Source: Meconema thalassinum (Eukaryota; Arthropoda; Insecta; Orthoptera; Tettigoniidae). Taken from it: a stretch of 64,000 bases of DNA. Of this stretch, positions 21,867 through 33,108 are shown in pieces. The DNA is taken from contig OX336393.1 in NCBI GenBank assembly GCA_946902985.2, forward strand, positions 136,862,533 through 136,926,532. Direction: 5' to 3'. The translations under genes were made by a program, and so were the position numbers. The notes under the pieces are model-generated. The model was not told the origin of the DNA, did not search any database, and was given only the letters and a program-made list of their open reading frames with translations. Each line of letters opens with the position of its first letter. The stretch's first letter is position 1.

Positions 21867-24837
21867 ATTTCGAAGAAAGAAAACAAACAATTTTCTGCAG
21901 AGATTTTGAATTCTTGTTTAATGTTTACAATTTAAGACAGGAACATTTTTGTTTTATTTTGTTTTTCCCTACTTTTCACAAAGAAGGTTATTTAAAATTA
22001 TATGATGTAATATATTTTAACCCCCCCCCCCCTCCGGGGCTCACATCTGGGATGTGGGTTGGCGACCATGGGACCCCTGGGTAGGATTTAGCTTACGATT
22101 AACTCTACCCGAGGGAAGTTGATAAAGAGAAAACAGGAAGAAGGTTTCAGCAGGAAGAAAAAGTATGGATAGATAGGACGGGAGTTCAATAACAAACATA
22201 AACTTAAACGAAAGTTAGTGTTCAACCACCGTTTCCGCCGTGCAATGTCTGTGAAACACCTAAAGTGGGTATGGACCTGGACACAGCTAACGGGAAATGC
22301 GGCTGGAGCTTGGGCTGTTTGCAAGCAAGCGGCGATCGTACTTTCCCTTCCAAGCCTGTGTTTTAATACTATGGGGAAGGGTGGTAGTCTGGCAAGACAA
22401 AGAATAACAGATTTACTGTTTTTTCTTTCAAAGGAGTTAGATTTAAAAGAATGTTTTGAAAGGCGCAAATAATTTGAATTCGCCGTGATATTTTTTAGTT
22501 TTGGGAACTGCTGGATTTCTAGCAAACGATCGAGTGCTCCCAGAGAGGGAAGCAATGAAGCGTTTCTGATGCTTTTATAAATAATTTTACTGATTTCCTT
22601 CTAAATTTCAGTAAGGATACCAATTGTTGCACTTAAGAAAGCTAAGCTTGTAACTAGCAGAGTGCCGACTAAAAGTTTAGACCAGAGGAAAAACTTGAAT
22701 TATGGGAACAAACCCTAAGTTAGCGAGAAAATCTCAACAAGCAGGAAGCTTGCGGAGCTAGCTATACTTGCCTTAAGGGCTCGTTAGAATTAGCCATAGC
22801 AGCTAATTGAAGCTTTGAAAATGTTGTTACTAGAAGTTTTAAGTTAAATGCAACAAGTAGCACGAACTTTGTTGTCTTAAAGATTCGAGAAAAGAGTTTA
22901 AGCTTAAAGGAAGAATCAGGGAAGATAAGAACCTGCCTAATCTTGATTCTATTGAGAAAGATGAAGAAAACAATAATAGAGATTTTATTTAACAATAAAT
23001 TAAACTTTGAAGAGTTAACAATATTTTGGTTATGATCGTGATTTGTAAAAAAGGTTTACAACATATAAAGGTCTGAGACCTATAGATAATAAATTTACAA
23101 TTGGTAAACAATATTGAATAGGTATATGTTTGAAACTTGCCGTAAGCACTAAAATCTGAATAAGATTTTAAAAGTTGTACTTAATGTTTATAACAAACAT
23201 TATAAAATGATTAGGGCTATAATAATTAGATCAGGTACAATGCAGGTACTTTTAGAATTCCTTTAGGGAAATCAAAAAGGGTATGAACAAATAATAAATT
23301 CAAAATTATAATAACAAAAAAGGGGAAAATAGGAAGAAGTTTCTATAACTTCATATATTTAAATAGAGAGAATAAGTTATATATTGAGAAAATTTGGGAG
23401 GGTGCCTATGGTTTGGCGAAGCCTTGTTGAGTAATAGCTAGGTACATAAGTTGACTTAATTTAAAGATTAATTAATTTGTTAGTAAAGGTATTTGGGAAG
23501 GAAAAAATGGGAAAATTAGGAAAAGTCTTGGCCAAATTTATTGTTTCCATACGCGACGCGGTTGGTGGTTGAACGGGCACTGATTTCACTATAGTCTATT
23601 GTTGTAGTTGAAAAGTTCACTATTGCAGCACGGAAAGTTTATAGAGAAAAACGTTATTGCAATTATGTAGATCACTAGTTGAATTTTAACTTGAATAAGT
23701 CTATTGCGGTGGAATGTTTATAGGTTGTAGTTGAATGCGGAAGAAACGTCCCCACGGAGGAAGGGAAATTATGTTTTGAGCAATAGTATAGGTGACATAA
23801 ATTCCCCATTTAGGAAAAGTATTCCCATATTTGAGTGGCAAATACTTGATGGCTTTACTTGTAGCAAGATAGTTTGACAAAGAAGGTTCCAGAGCAATGA
23901 TGACTGTTGAATTGGGCAGTAGGTCCCTCGGAGGAAAAAGCTCAGTTTTTTATAGACAGTGGGTATTTTAATGATATCCCTCGTTGTGAGAAAGTACCTC
24001 AGTTAATTTGTACAAGAAGTACTGTTTCATTTTGGAAAGTTAGCTTAGGTGGCCATAGCTTGATCAAGAAGATCTCTAGAAGGCAGTTATTGCTTAACAT
24101 TCAGCAATTCCCCACACTGTCTATAAAATGGAATTAAAAAGCATTTAGCTACCGGTACTGTACTTAAAAACAATTAAAATGTGTTGAAAGACATTGAAGT
24201 TTTGTAATTAGCTCATTTTGAAGAATAGACGATGGTTCCTCGTAACCGTTGAGTTAAACTTCAGACATGGCGTCTGATTTAAAAAAGTCTCACGAGAGCA
24301 GGAAACTTTGCACAGTAATCAGCGGCCGAACGAAGAGTGAGAGCAGCTCAACGAAGCACGAAGGTACCAAGGAGGCAAGAAGGTGGGGGAAGGGGACAAA
24401 GGAGCATTCAGTAAAATTACAAACTTAACAAAAATTAAATCTCTTCTTAGATGTTAATTTTCTTGATGAAGTGGGCTTCAAGGAGTTGATAGCAGGCGTC
24501 AATGCCGAAGCCTGGTGGATGGGAATGGTGAAGAAGTTCTCTTTAGCATGGAGATGTTAGCTGGCGATAACGACGAAACCTGGTGGTTTGATTGGTAAGG
24601 AAGTCCTCTTGGGCATAAAGACATTGCGGAACTTCAGAGGTCAGCTGCCAGATGACGCCAGGTTGTTCATGGAAGATATATATCTAGAACAGACTTACGA
24701 AAGGCATAAGCAAGTGAACAGAGTAAATAAAAAGTAAGGGTTCGCTGTTGGTGTCTGTGAACAGGGCATTAAGGAATAAGTCAAAACAAAGAGTAGCAAA
24801 AACTAACTCTGTCTTGCCGTGTATTCCAAGGAATACA
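21867..24837. other. Unassigned AT-rich DNA
   Basis: Contains C13 at 22,021, then 'ggggctcacatctggg' and 'gggttggcgaccatgggacc' at about 22,035-22,078, which is related to family E. Frames at 22,088-22,555 and 22,762-22,995 on the minus strand have no motif I recognise and low-complexity composition. From 23,000 to 24,240 I see nothing beyond AT-rich DNA. 24,240-24,430 is purine-rich. Confidence 0.35.
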
Positions 24838-25535
24838 CCAACCCCAGCTGAGTCCGGCATTGATTCCACTCACTTGTGCTGGGCTCCTCTTAGTCTTCTT
24901 TCCTATCGACCTCTCATGGTCAACTCTTATTCTCTTCCGACCCTGACGGTATTAGGATATCCGAGACCTATGGAGTCTTTCACTTTCCCAACTTAATTGG
25001 CCATTGTTTCATCTTTCTGATACCCTCATTCTTCGAGGGGTCAGCTTTCTTTTTCTTTTCTTTTCATGTTATCTCCTGCCTTCCGCAAGGGCCCTCAAGG
25101 AGGCAGGGTGTATGTACCCCCACCACTTCAGGTGCACCCTGGATAGTGCTACACCCTGAAGGGCTCACGGCTGGTGAGTTATTTGGAGTTGGCGACCCCG
25201 AGGGATTCCTGAGCTCGGTCCGTTTTGTCCCCTTTTCCCTCTGACTTTGGGGTGGGCCCTCTCCTCTTTTTCTTTCCTATCTGCCTTACATGGCTCTCCT
25301 TCCTTCCAAGTCCCTCAATCCTCATTCTTCGAGGATTGAAGGCATTTATTTTCTTCCTGTCCTTTATTTGCCTTCTCCTTTATTTGTTGACAATTTCTAC
25401 TTCTAGTGTGTAAGTCTATAGTTAATATTAGTTATAGTTTTCATTCTCGTCTCATCTTTCACGATCACCCAAACCATTAGGGGCTGATAACCTAGATGTT
25501 AAACCCCTTAAAACAACAATTATCATCATCATAAT
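24838..25535 (+). repeat. Dispersed retroposon family E, copy 2
   Basis: 24,838-25,075 aligns by eye with 60-300. From 25,080 a second related module follows, with 'agttggcgaccccgagggat' at about 25,187 and a pyrimidine-rich stretch. It ends at 25,470-25,535 in the conserved tail 'gataacctagatgtta' plus an A-rich and (ATC)-type end. No protein evident. Confidence 0.55.
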
Positions 25536-26097
25536 TTAATTAATTGAATGTCTGTTTTGCTTCTGTGAGGGCGTAGTGAAAGGACCGAAGTACTTTGATT
25601 AATCGACAGAACAATTGAATCATTTATCGACCATCCGACTAATCGATTAAACGATTCGATTAATCGATACTTGTAGTAATTAATCGATTTTTATAGGCCT
25701 ACAGTACTTCGATTAGTGGTTTATTCGAGAACTCAAATTAAACAATTAAACGTAGCAGGCATACTAGAAGGTTGTTTCCCAGAGTGTACAAGGTCCTTAC
25801 TGCAGCTACTTTATTTTCAGTTGTGGAGCAAGTTCGCAAAGTGCATATGAAATGTCGGAGCGGACGGAACCTCGGCCAGGTGTAAACCTTTGGGTGACGT
25901 GTGAATGGTGAATGTTTATAAATGTACTCACAGAACTTGACACGGTTCTCCCACACGGTCATGCCCATTAACGAGCTTGGCTGCTGCTTGTAGGACGTTA
26001 AGATGATGTACAGTACATAAAGATGATGGGAGTGAGGTGCCAAGAAAGTACAAAGCTTTTGCTGTCGAGCATCGCTTGCCTATTTTATAACGGGAGT
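25536..26097. other. Unassigned DNA with ATCGAT-rich segment
   Basis: 25,590-25,690 contains several overlapping 'taatcgatt' palindromes, which resemble 20,960-21,020. The remainder shows no supportable gene. Confidence 0.35.
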
Positions 26098-27232
26098 GGT
26101 ACATGTGGTTTGTAGCTTGGTTGGTTCCTCAGTTTAGGGGCTGTGGAAACGTGGTACTGTAGCTCCCTGTATTTTGGGTGTGTGTATTATCTGTCTGATG
26201 TTGTTGTTGTTTGAGTCGTCAGTCTTTTGACTGGTTTGATGCAGAGCTCCATGGCTCCCTGTCCTGAGCTAATCGTTTCATCTCTACATAGCTACCACAC
26301 CCTACATCTGAGGCAATCTGTTTAACATATTCTAACCTTGGTCTACCCCTACAGTTCTTGACCTCGACCCTTCCTTGCATAACTAAGCTTGCTATTCCTG
26401 GGTATCTTAGTATGTGTCCTACTAACCTATCTCTTCTCTTCATTAGCAGTCGCCAGAAACATCTCTCCTCTCCCACTAGTCTTAATACCTCTTCGTTTGT
26501 AACCCTATCTACCCATCTGATGTTCATCATTCTCCTGTAACACCACATTTCAAATCCTTCAATTCTCCTGTTTTCTGCTGCACCAATAGTCCAAGTTTCA
26601 CTTCCATAGAGTGCCACGTTCCAGACGAAGGCCTTCAAAAATGACTTCCTTATACGTAAATCTATATTCGATGTCAACAGATTCCTTTTCTGTTTCCTTA
26701 TTTCGGCTGCATTCCAATATTTTTGTTTTACATTTATTAATTTTCATCATGAATTCTTTCCTCAAGACGGAGTCCATACCATATCTGTCTGATAACCGGT
26801 GTTAATTGTGATGGCTGTATAAGTGTGTATTATCTGTATTAATTCAAGTAAGGACTGCAGACATTCAATTTTCAAGTAGTTCCAACTTTTGCTACCAAAC
26901 GCCACTGTCAACGACCAACTAGTTCTGAACTTGGTTACTGGATGCCACCGCATTTGGCTCGTAATGACGAACGTTGGAACCTAAGAGTGTCAGTCAAATC
27001 TAACCTGTAATTTAGCTTCACACAAGTGTAATTAGTGGAAGGTTATTTATCGTGCCATAAATCTATAATATGGTACTGCCGGCTTTACTTCCCCTCCGAA
27101 GGAAGGCATACTGAGCGATTTTTAACGCTCTTAAAAAATCCGACGACTTCGGCCAGGTTTGAACCCGTGACCTTGGGCATAGAAGCTCAGCATGCTAGCA
27201 GCTACGCCCCCGTAGCCGAAGCGGTACATGTG
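26098..27232 (-). mobile_element. SINE family C, copy 2, with 10-bp TSD, split by a LINE
   Basis: Flanked by ggtacatgtg at 26,098-26,107 and 27,223-27,232. The minus strand reads from the head at about 27,222 to the distal tail at about 26,108 ('tcagtttaggggctgtgg' on the plus strand). A LINE 3' end occupies 26,200-26,781 and duplicated 12 bp of the SINE, so the order of events is readable. Confidence 0.82.
26200..26781 (-). mobile_element. RTE-like LINE 3' end, 5'-truncated, nested in SINE C
   Basis: Flanked by tatctgtctgat at 26,188-26,199 and 26,782-26,793. The minus-strand frame 26,677-26,219 encodes the C-terminal tail of a non-LTR reverse transcriptase: 'LYGSETWT', 'EMWCYRRMM', 'DRLVGHILR' and 'GRPRLEYVKQ' in the usual order. 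Upstream, to 26,770, 'INKCKTKILE' is readable in another frame, so one frameshift is present. The 3' end is a (GTT/AAC)n-type tail at 26,200-26,215. The RT catalytic core is missing, so it cannot encode an active enzyme. A sister copy is at 30,467. Clade assignment to RTE is by motif style and is moderate. Confidence 0.85.
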
Positions 27233-28159
27233 AAATGTACGTGATGCTTTCAGAAAGAAAGTTGTGACGCCACTTATTAAATTATGTAACTGTAAGGCTG
27301 CTACTTTTAACAAGATCCTTGTAACGGGCCGAGAATGAACATAAACCGCGCATTTGGCGCAAAAGTCACACAACTAGAAATCTCTCACCTCAGTATAGAG
27401 CTGGAAATTATTCTTTATCAATTGATTAAAGCGATACTTCTCTATCGTTATTCTTGGCAACGTGAGATGACATGATTCGTTGTATTGAAGTATAAAAAGC
27501 CATTTTTCAGTGTTGCCTGGTTCTATTAAAGAAGGCTTTCCAGTCGGTCAACACAATGGAAAGCAAGTATTTGAACACCCTAACCTGAAAGAAATATTAC
27601 TTATTATTTATATTATCTATTTATCACAAAATAACAGGCTAAAAGAGGACGGGGGAAGGGGGGTGGGGGGCGGTACTTAATTGGAAGGCATGTTTAGATC
27701 GTCACGTGATCATCAGCATATCCTGCTTACTTACAGTAGGCTTAGATAAGGTTCGATGTTTACAGACATATGCACAATCTTTAGATTACAAAATTTTGCG
27801 CAGCGATAGGTCATGGGACTAGAAAGAGAAGCTAACTCTGGTAGGTTTTGAACCCCAGCCGACTGTGTGAGAGATCAACGCTTTACCACAGAGCCAAATA
27901 TATCCATAATATCTCGATGTTATCAACCGCCTTAGACATAACGTGTTAGCAAATAATGACTTGAAATAAACTATTTCTTCAGTGCAGTGCATCTACATTA
28001 TCATCCATTTCATTAAAAGTTTACATTATTTCTATCAGTAGGCTATATCACATGCAACTTGCTCAAACTACTGAAATACAGATCAGTTATGAGAGGTCAG
28101 CTGCCATCTTGCCATGGGACAGAGACGGCTCAGCTCTTATAAGTCACTGCTAGTATAAT
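27233..28159. other. Unassigned repeats with a G-rich patch and tRNA-like head
   Basis: 27,645-27,675 is strongly G-rich. 27,835-27,900 is a reversed tRNA-like head ('ggttttgaaccccagccgac') similar to that at 16,730. The following 200 bp resemble 16,830-17,010. It appears to be the same compound repeat that carries the foldback arm fragments. Confidence 0.4.
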
Positions 28160-28514
28160 ACAGTATTATGAAAATGAAAATCCACAGCTTGCTTCCAGTC
28201 TCCAACCGGGTCAGGAATGGAATGAATGAAGCCCCCATCTAGTGGCGAGGATATGGACTGTGCCGGCTGCCGAGGCCTGACGCACTCCTCTGGGCCAATG
28301 ATTAAATGAATGACAGATGAAATGAAATGATAGTGGAGAGTGTTGCTGGAATGAAATTTTGACAGGGAAAACCGGAGTACCCGGAGAAAAACCTGTCTTC
28401 CTCCGTTTTGTCCAGCACAGATCTCACATGGAGTGACCGGGATTTGAACCACGAACCCAGCGGTGAGAGGCCGGCGTGCAGTCGCCTAAGCCACGGAGGC
28501 TTACACAGTATTAT
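28160..28514 (-). mobile_element. SINE family B, copy 2, with 10-bp TSD
   Basis: The body 28,170-28,504 is flanked by acagtattat at 28,160-28,169 and 28,505-28,514. The minus strand starts at the tRNA-like head and ends in the 'ggattttcattttca' tail. It is full length compared with the copy at 29,406. Confidence 0.86.
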
Positions 28515-29290
28515 ATAAAATAAAATTATAATAACCAACGGGTCACGTCCTTTAGGATAGCTTAAACCACGCTCGGTTCGATAATCGGAATTGGTGGATC
28601 CTAAGTTATTGATTATAAAGCTTGCACAATTCACACGGCCACAATCTTCAAATGGTACGGCTGATGGCCTTGTAGTTTGGGCGTAAGACGCACCTCATAT
28701 GAAGGTATGTTGTTACCAAATTTGGTAGAGATCGGAGGATTAGTTAAGTCCTAATTTGATTTAAGCTTAGAACATTTGGGTGGGTGCCATTTCTTTTTCA
28801 TATGATGGTGGAGATATACGACATGACACTGAGTTGTCCTTTGCTAGTGCTACCTCTGTACCAAAGGTGGTTGGATTTGGTTTCATTGTGTTAGAATTGA
28901 TAGGGGGGATCGATTTGCACACATACACGGCCGCCATCTGCAAACTATTTGACTGATGACCTTGTAGTTTGGTCAAAAGAAGTTTCCTACATAAAGGTAT
29001 GTTGTTGCAAAATTTGGTGGAGAACATATGATTAGGTTAGTCGTAATTTGATTTAAGCTTTGAACATTTGGGTGGCCGCCATTACGTTTCCGTCAAGGTG
29101 GCGGCAATTCAAAACATGACTCTGGGGTGTCCTTTCCTAGTACCAAATTTCGTTCACTTCGGTTTCGTCATGTTTGAATTGATAGGGGTCACAGATATAC
29201 ACACTCACACACAGACTGACGATTGGCCCGTGTAGATCTCATAAGTCTACTTTCATTTTTTGCAAATATCGGAAGTGGCTAAATATATAT
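28515..29290 (+). repeat. Foldback arm fragment, degenerate
   Basis: From about 28,630 two degenerate 293-bp units are readable ('ggccgccatctgcaaactat', 'ggccgccattacgtttccgt'). They end with a short CA tract and a worn terminal sequence ('ctactttcattttttgcaaa') at about 29,250-29,280. It has the same polarity as the right arm of the 6.9-11.0 kb element and is more diverged. Confidence 0.6.
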
Positions 29291-29395
29291 ATATAAGAAG
29301 GTTTGAAACTTCCGAATCGTATATTAGCTTTCATTGATTATGTCTCATATCAGTGCCCTCCTCCCCCCTCCCCAATGTAATTTTGACTCAGCACT

Positions 29396-29751
29396 TCCCC
29401 CTCCAAGCCTCCGTGGCTTAGGCGGCAGCACGCCGGCCTCTCACCGCTGGGTCCATGCTTCAAATCCCGGTTACTCCATGTGATATCTGTGCTGGACAAA
29501 ACGGAGGCGGACAGGTTTTTCTCCGGGTACTCCGGTTTTCCCTGTCAAAATTTCATTCCAGCAACAATCTCCACTATCATTTCATTTCATCTGTCATTCA
29601 TTTAATCATTGCCTCAGAGGAGTGCGTCAGGTCTCGGCAGCCGGCACAGTTCATATCCTCGCCGCTAGATAGGGGCTTCATTCATTCCATTCCTGACCCG
29701 GTCGGAGACCGGAAGCAGGCTGTGGATTTTCATTTTTCACATCCCCCTCCA
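29396..29751 (+). mobile_element. SINE family B, copy 3, with 10-bp TSD
   Basis: The body 29,406-29,741 is flanked by tccccctcca at 29,396-29,405 and 29,742-29,751. The head 'gcctccgtggcttaggcggc', B box region 'cttcaaatcccggtt' and 3' end 'gctgtggattttcat' are all present. It is the best full-length copy of the family here. Confidence 0.87.
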
Positions 29752-30466
29752 GAAGGAAACCCTGGTCACACCACTGTTTCACTTGCAATATTTGCTATCT
29801 TTTCGCGCAAAGTAACATTAACTGTGACTTCGTTATTATTTTTTGAAAGGAATGGTAACTGTACGAGAGTTAATTGTGCCTCAACTCGTCGTAAATATTA
29901 CTGTGGCGTGTCCTTCATAAGCCATTTATTGCACCCTTGAGAGCTTATTAGGTTTATGAGTCTTCACAGTCGAATAATTGAGCTGAAGGTGAATGATTTA
30001 CAGCCCTCTTATAGTCAAAGAACTTCAACAAGCCATAAAACCACTCGGAATAGCTTTTTCTAATTCATCTTCTGTGTAGGTTCCTTTCTTTTTTCATCCG
30101 CTCATTCATACTCCATTACGATATCTCCATGACCTTCAGATAAAACCACATGGTTTGCACAAGTGTGAAGTGCTCTTTAAATGTGTTTGTATTCAAAGTG
30201 CGTATGTTAATCTCTGTTATGTTACACGAGCGCATGCTAGCTTTTCACGTGACTTGTCTTCACATTGCACCTGAAAGGTAAGAGATCGCAGTAGATGCCA
30301 ATATTTTGCGTTATTACAAGAGTTATATACCTTGCCCTGTATCAAACCAGAGACTAAGTTTCTTTACAGATTCAACTCGTGAATCTCTTTATTATTATTA
30401 CTCCTTACTACTGTTGAAATGAAGACAGTATGGAAATTCACCACAAGTCGTGAGAATGACTTCAGG
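29752..30466. other. Unassigned DNA
   Basis: Nothing beyond short spurious frames. No repeat family was recognised. Confidence 0.35.
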
Positions 30467-30718
30467 AGTGAAGAAAAGAGATAGGTTGGTAGGACACATA
30501 CTAAGGCACCCAGGAATAGCAAGCTTAGTTATGGAAGGTAGGGTCGAGGACAAGAACTGTAGGGGTAGACCAAGGTTAGAATATGCTAAACAGATTGCCT
30601 CGGGTGTAGGGTATGGTAGCTATGTAGAGATGAAACGATTAGCTCAGGACAGGGAAACATGGAGAGCTGCATCAAACCAGTCAAAAGACTGAAGACTCAA
30701 ACAACAACAATAAACAAC
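30467..30718 (+). mobile_element. RTE-like LINE 3' end, 5'-truncated
   Basis: The frame to 30,692 encodes 'KKRDRLVGHILRHPG', 'GRPRLEYAKQ' and 'YVEMKRLAQDRE', the same C-terminal tail as the LINE at 26,200-26,781. It is followed by a short (AAC)n tail to about 30,718. Only about 75 residues remain, so it is a dead fragment. No convincing TSD was seen. Confidence 0.8.
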
Positions 30719-31625
30719 AACCACTCGTTTAGTTATTTTAGGGAGCCATTTATTTGTTATCAATTTTAAGTGAAACATCTTGTAACGATACAAGGGTTTG
30801 GCGAATCCCTCCCGGAATGGCCAGGGAGAAGCAAATGTTCTTACTTTCTGGTCAGCAGGAAATGACCTTAAGTAGTTTGAGTAAAAATGAATGTAAAACC
30901 TTTAAAGGTTTCTCAGAAATAACTGGGAGCAGGCCTGCCTTGTAAACAAGGGAAGAACACTCAGGAAATATCTCAAACTCCCACTACTTTCCGTTTAAAA
31001 GCATTATTATGATCGCAGTATAATACTGGAATCTGATTGGTTGAGCTGCGGGCGTTCTCTAGTATATTGAGGACAAACACGCCCATAGAAGAACATTGTT
31101 TACAATCTAGTTTTCCTTTAAACTCGGGCTGAAAAGATAAATTTCAGGGATACATGTCTGGTGAATAGGGTGTCCAATCCAATACCTCCTGCATCTACTG
31201 TGCTAACAATACCCTCGTGGGATCAGAAATGACGTAACTGCCTTTATTTACATTCCAGTTAACCACTACAAAAAATTGTTTAAAATTATAGACATTTTCT
31301 TAACCTTGCGTCGGGCGCAATATTAAATATAGCGGCAGTGCGCGCAATGAGCCTGTGAGGCACACTTCAAGAAATTAGAATAAAATAATTTACAATATTA
31401 TTTGCTGAAGAAAACTTCTATAATACTCAAATATTTGACCTTTTAACTATTCATAACACTTGTGTTTACATAAAGATTTTCATGAGAAGGACGATTTTTA
31501 TGCATGAAAAGAGTTCTTTCAGAAATACCGTCTTTCCAGTATTCCTTCATATTTTCATTTAAGCCTTAGCGATAAACCTAACAATAATCAGTTTTGGTAC
31601 AATAGTGAATACATTCTCTGCAGTT
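30719..31625. other. Unassigned DNA
   Basis: No supportable gene. The composition is ordinary AT-rich sequence. Confidence 0.35.
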
Positions 31626-32377
31626 TACGTAATGGTGCTTCGGTGGCGTAGTTGGTAGCATGGTGAGCTTCTATGCCCAAGATCGCGGGTTCAAATCCGG
31701 CGGATTTTTTAAGAGCGTTAAAAATCCCTCAGTATGCCTTCCTTTGGAGAGGAAGAAAAGCTGGCGGTCCCATGTCATAGATATATGGCATGTTAAAGAA
31801 CCTTCCACTAATTACACCTGTGTGAAGCTAAATTGTAGGTTCCTACGTTCGTTGCCAAGCGCGTCTGGTAGCTAAGCTCTGAACTAGTAGTCGTTGACGG
31901 TGGCGTTTGGCGGCAACAGTCTGCAGTCCTTACTTCAATTAAAAAACAGATAACACACACTAATACAGTCACCACAATTACCACCGGCTATCCGACAGCT
32001 TATACACACACCCAAAGTACACGGGGCTACATGACGGCGTTATCGCAGCCCCTAAACTTAGGAACCAATCGGCCGAACTCGTCGGACTTTTTTAACAGCG
32101 TTAAATTCCATCAGAGGGGAAGTAAAGCCGGCGGTCCCATTTCATAGATTTATGGCATGTAAAAGATCCTTCCACAGACTTAACTTGTGTGAAGCTAAAT
32201 TTCTAGGTTTAATTTCGTTGGAACGCTCTATCAAATTTCCAACGTTCACCATTAGGTATCAGTAGTTGGAACTACTGTACTTGAAATTGAACGGAACTTG
32301 TAGCTCACTTCAAGCAGCTACAGCCTCCGGCGAGCCGAACATGTCCTCGGTCACTCCCGGCACTAAAAGCCATACGA

Positions 32378-32436
<59 letters not shown>

Positions 32437-32449
32437 ATACGTAATGGTG
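31626..32449 (+). mobile_element. SINE family C dimer, with 12-bp TSD and (AAAT)n tail
   Basis: The insertion 31,638-32,437 is flanked by tacgtaatggtg at 31,626-31,637 and 32,438-32,449. It contains a full SINE C unit (31,638 to about 32,062), then a 5'-truncated second C unit (about 32,063-32,225), then a further module ending in 'cactaaaagccatacg' and about 60 bp of (AAAT)n at 32,376-32,437. The single TSD pair around all of it shows that it moved as one RNA. It lies 51 bp left of the P-element target site. Confidence 0.8.
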
Positions 32450-32508
32450 CACGATCACCTGCAATAAGCCTGGTAGATCACTTTTGCAACAACAGCACGA
32501 GTGTAGGG

Positions 32509-32574
32509 CATGGTGTAACTACAATGGTGAGGCGGATCGCTCCCTCTCTCTCGTGTGGGTGACGTCAGAACGGG
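32509..32574 (+). repeat. P-element left terminal inverted repeat
   Basis: Pairs with 36,159-36,224; mismatches are at TIR positions 48, 51 and 60. Inside it, TIR positions 52-59 are the palindrome TGACGTCA (32,560-32,567), a CRE-like site, kept in the right TIR at 36,166-36,173. A pyrimidine tract (ctccctctctctc) precedes it. Confidence 0.93.
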
Positions 32575-32714
32575 GGCAACTGCGAGTTGTGGCTATAGGC
32601 GGGAGTCAAGAGCGTGATCAGCAGTCGATTGAAACATGCTAATGTTGACAAGTGTGTGCGTTGCTAGTGAAAGTATTTTATTTCTTAATCTCTGTCGACG
32701 GAAAGTGGGATGCA

Positions 32715-33054
32715 ATGCCGAATTGTGCTATGTATGGTTGCAACAACTACTCCAGGAAAACAAAAGGGTCTAATATAAAATACTTTGTATTTCCACAAAA
32801 CAAAGATGTAGCGAGCTCATGCGTCAGAGCTTGCAAGAGGGAGGGCATGTTTAATTTAAATCATGGTAAGTTATGATTTCTAAAACTAATCTGTCTGTTG
32901 TGAGCAGAACAGTAAATCATTCTTTAAATTATTTATCTCTAAAATTAAAACATTGCAATAGCTCTGGACGCATTTTCAAACTGAGATATTAAAGAATATT
33001 ATAGAAATGAATAGGCAAACCAAATAACAATTACGAGTGGAGATTATTTGGGTC

Positions 33055-33108
<54 letters not shown>

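Noticed and set aside
22088..22555. 155-residue minus-strand frame
   Set aside because: No recognisable motif, no homologous copy in the window, and ordinary random-frame composition. Not supportable as a gene.
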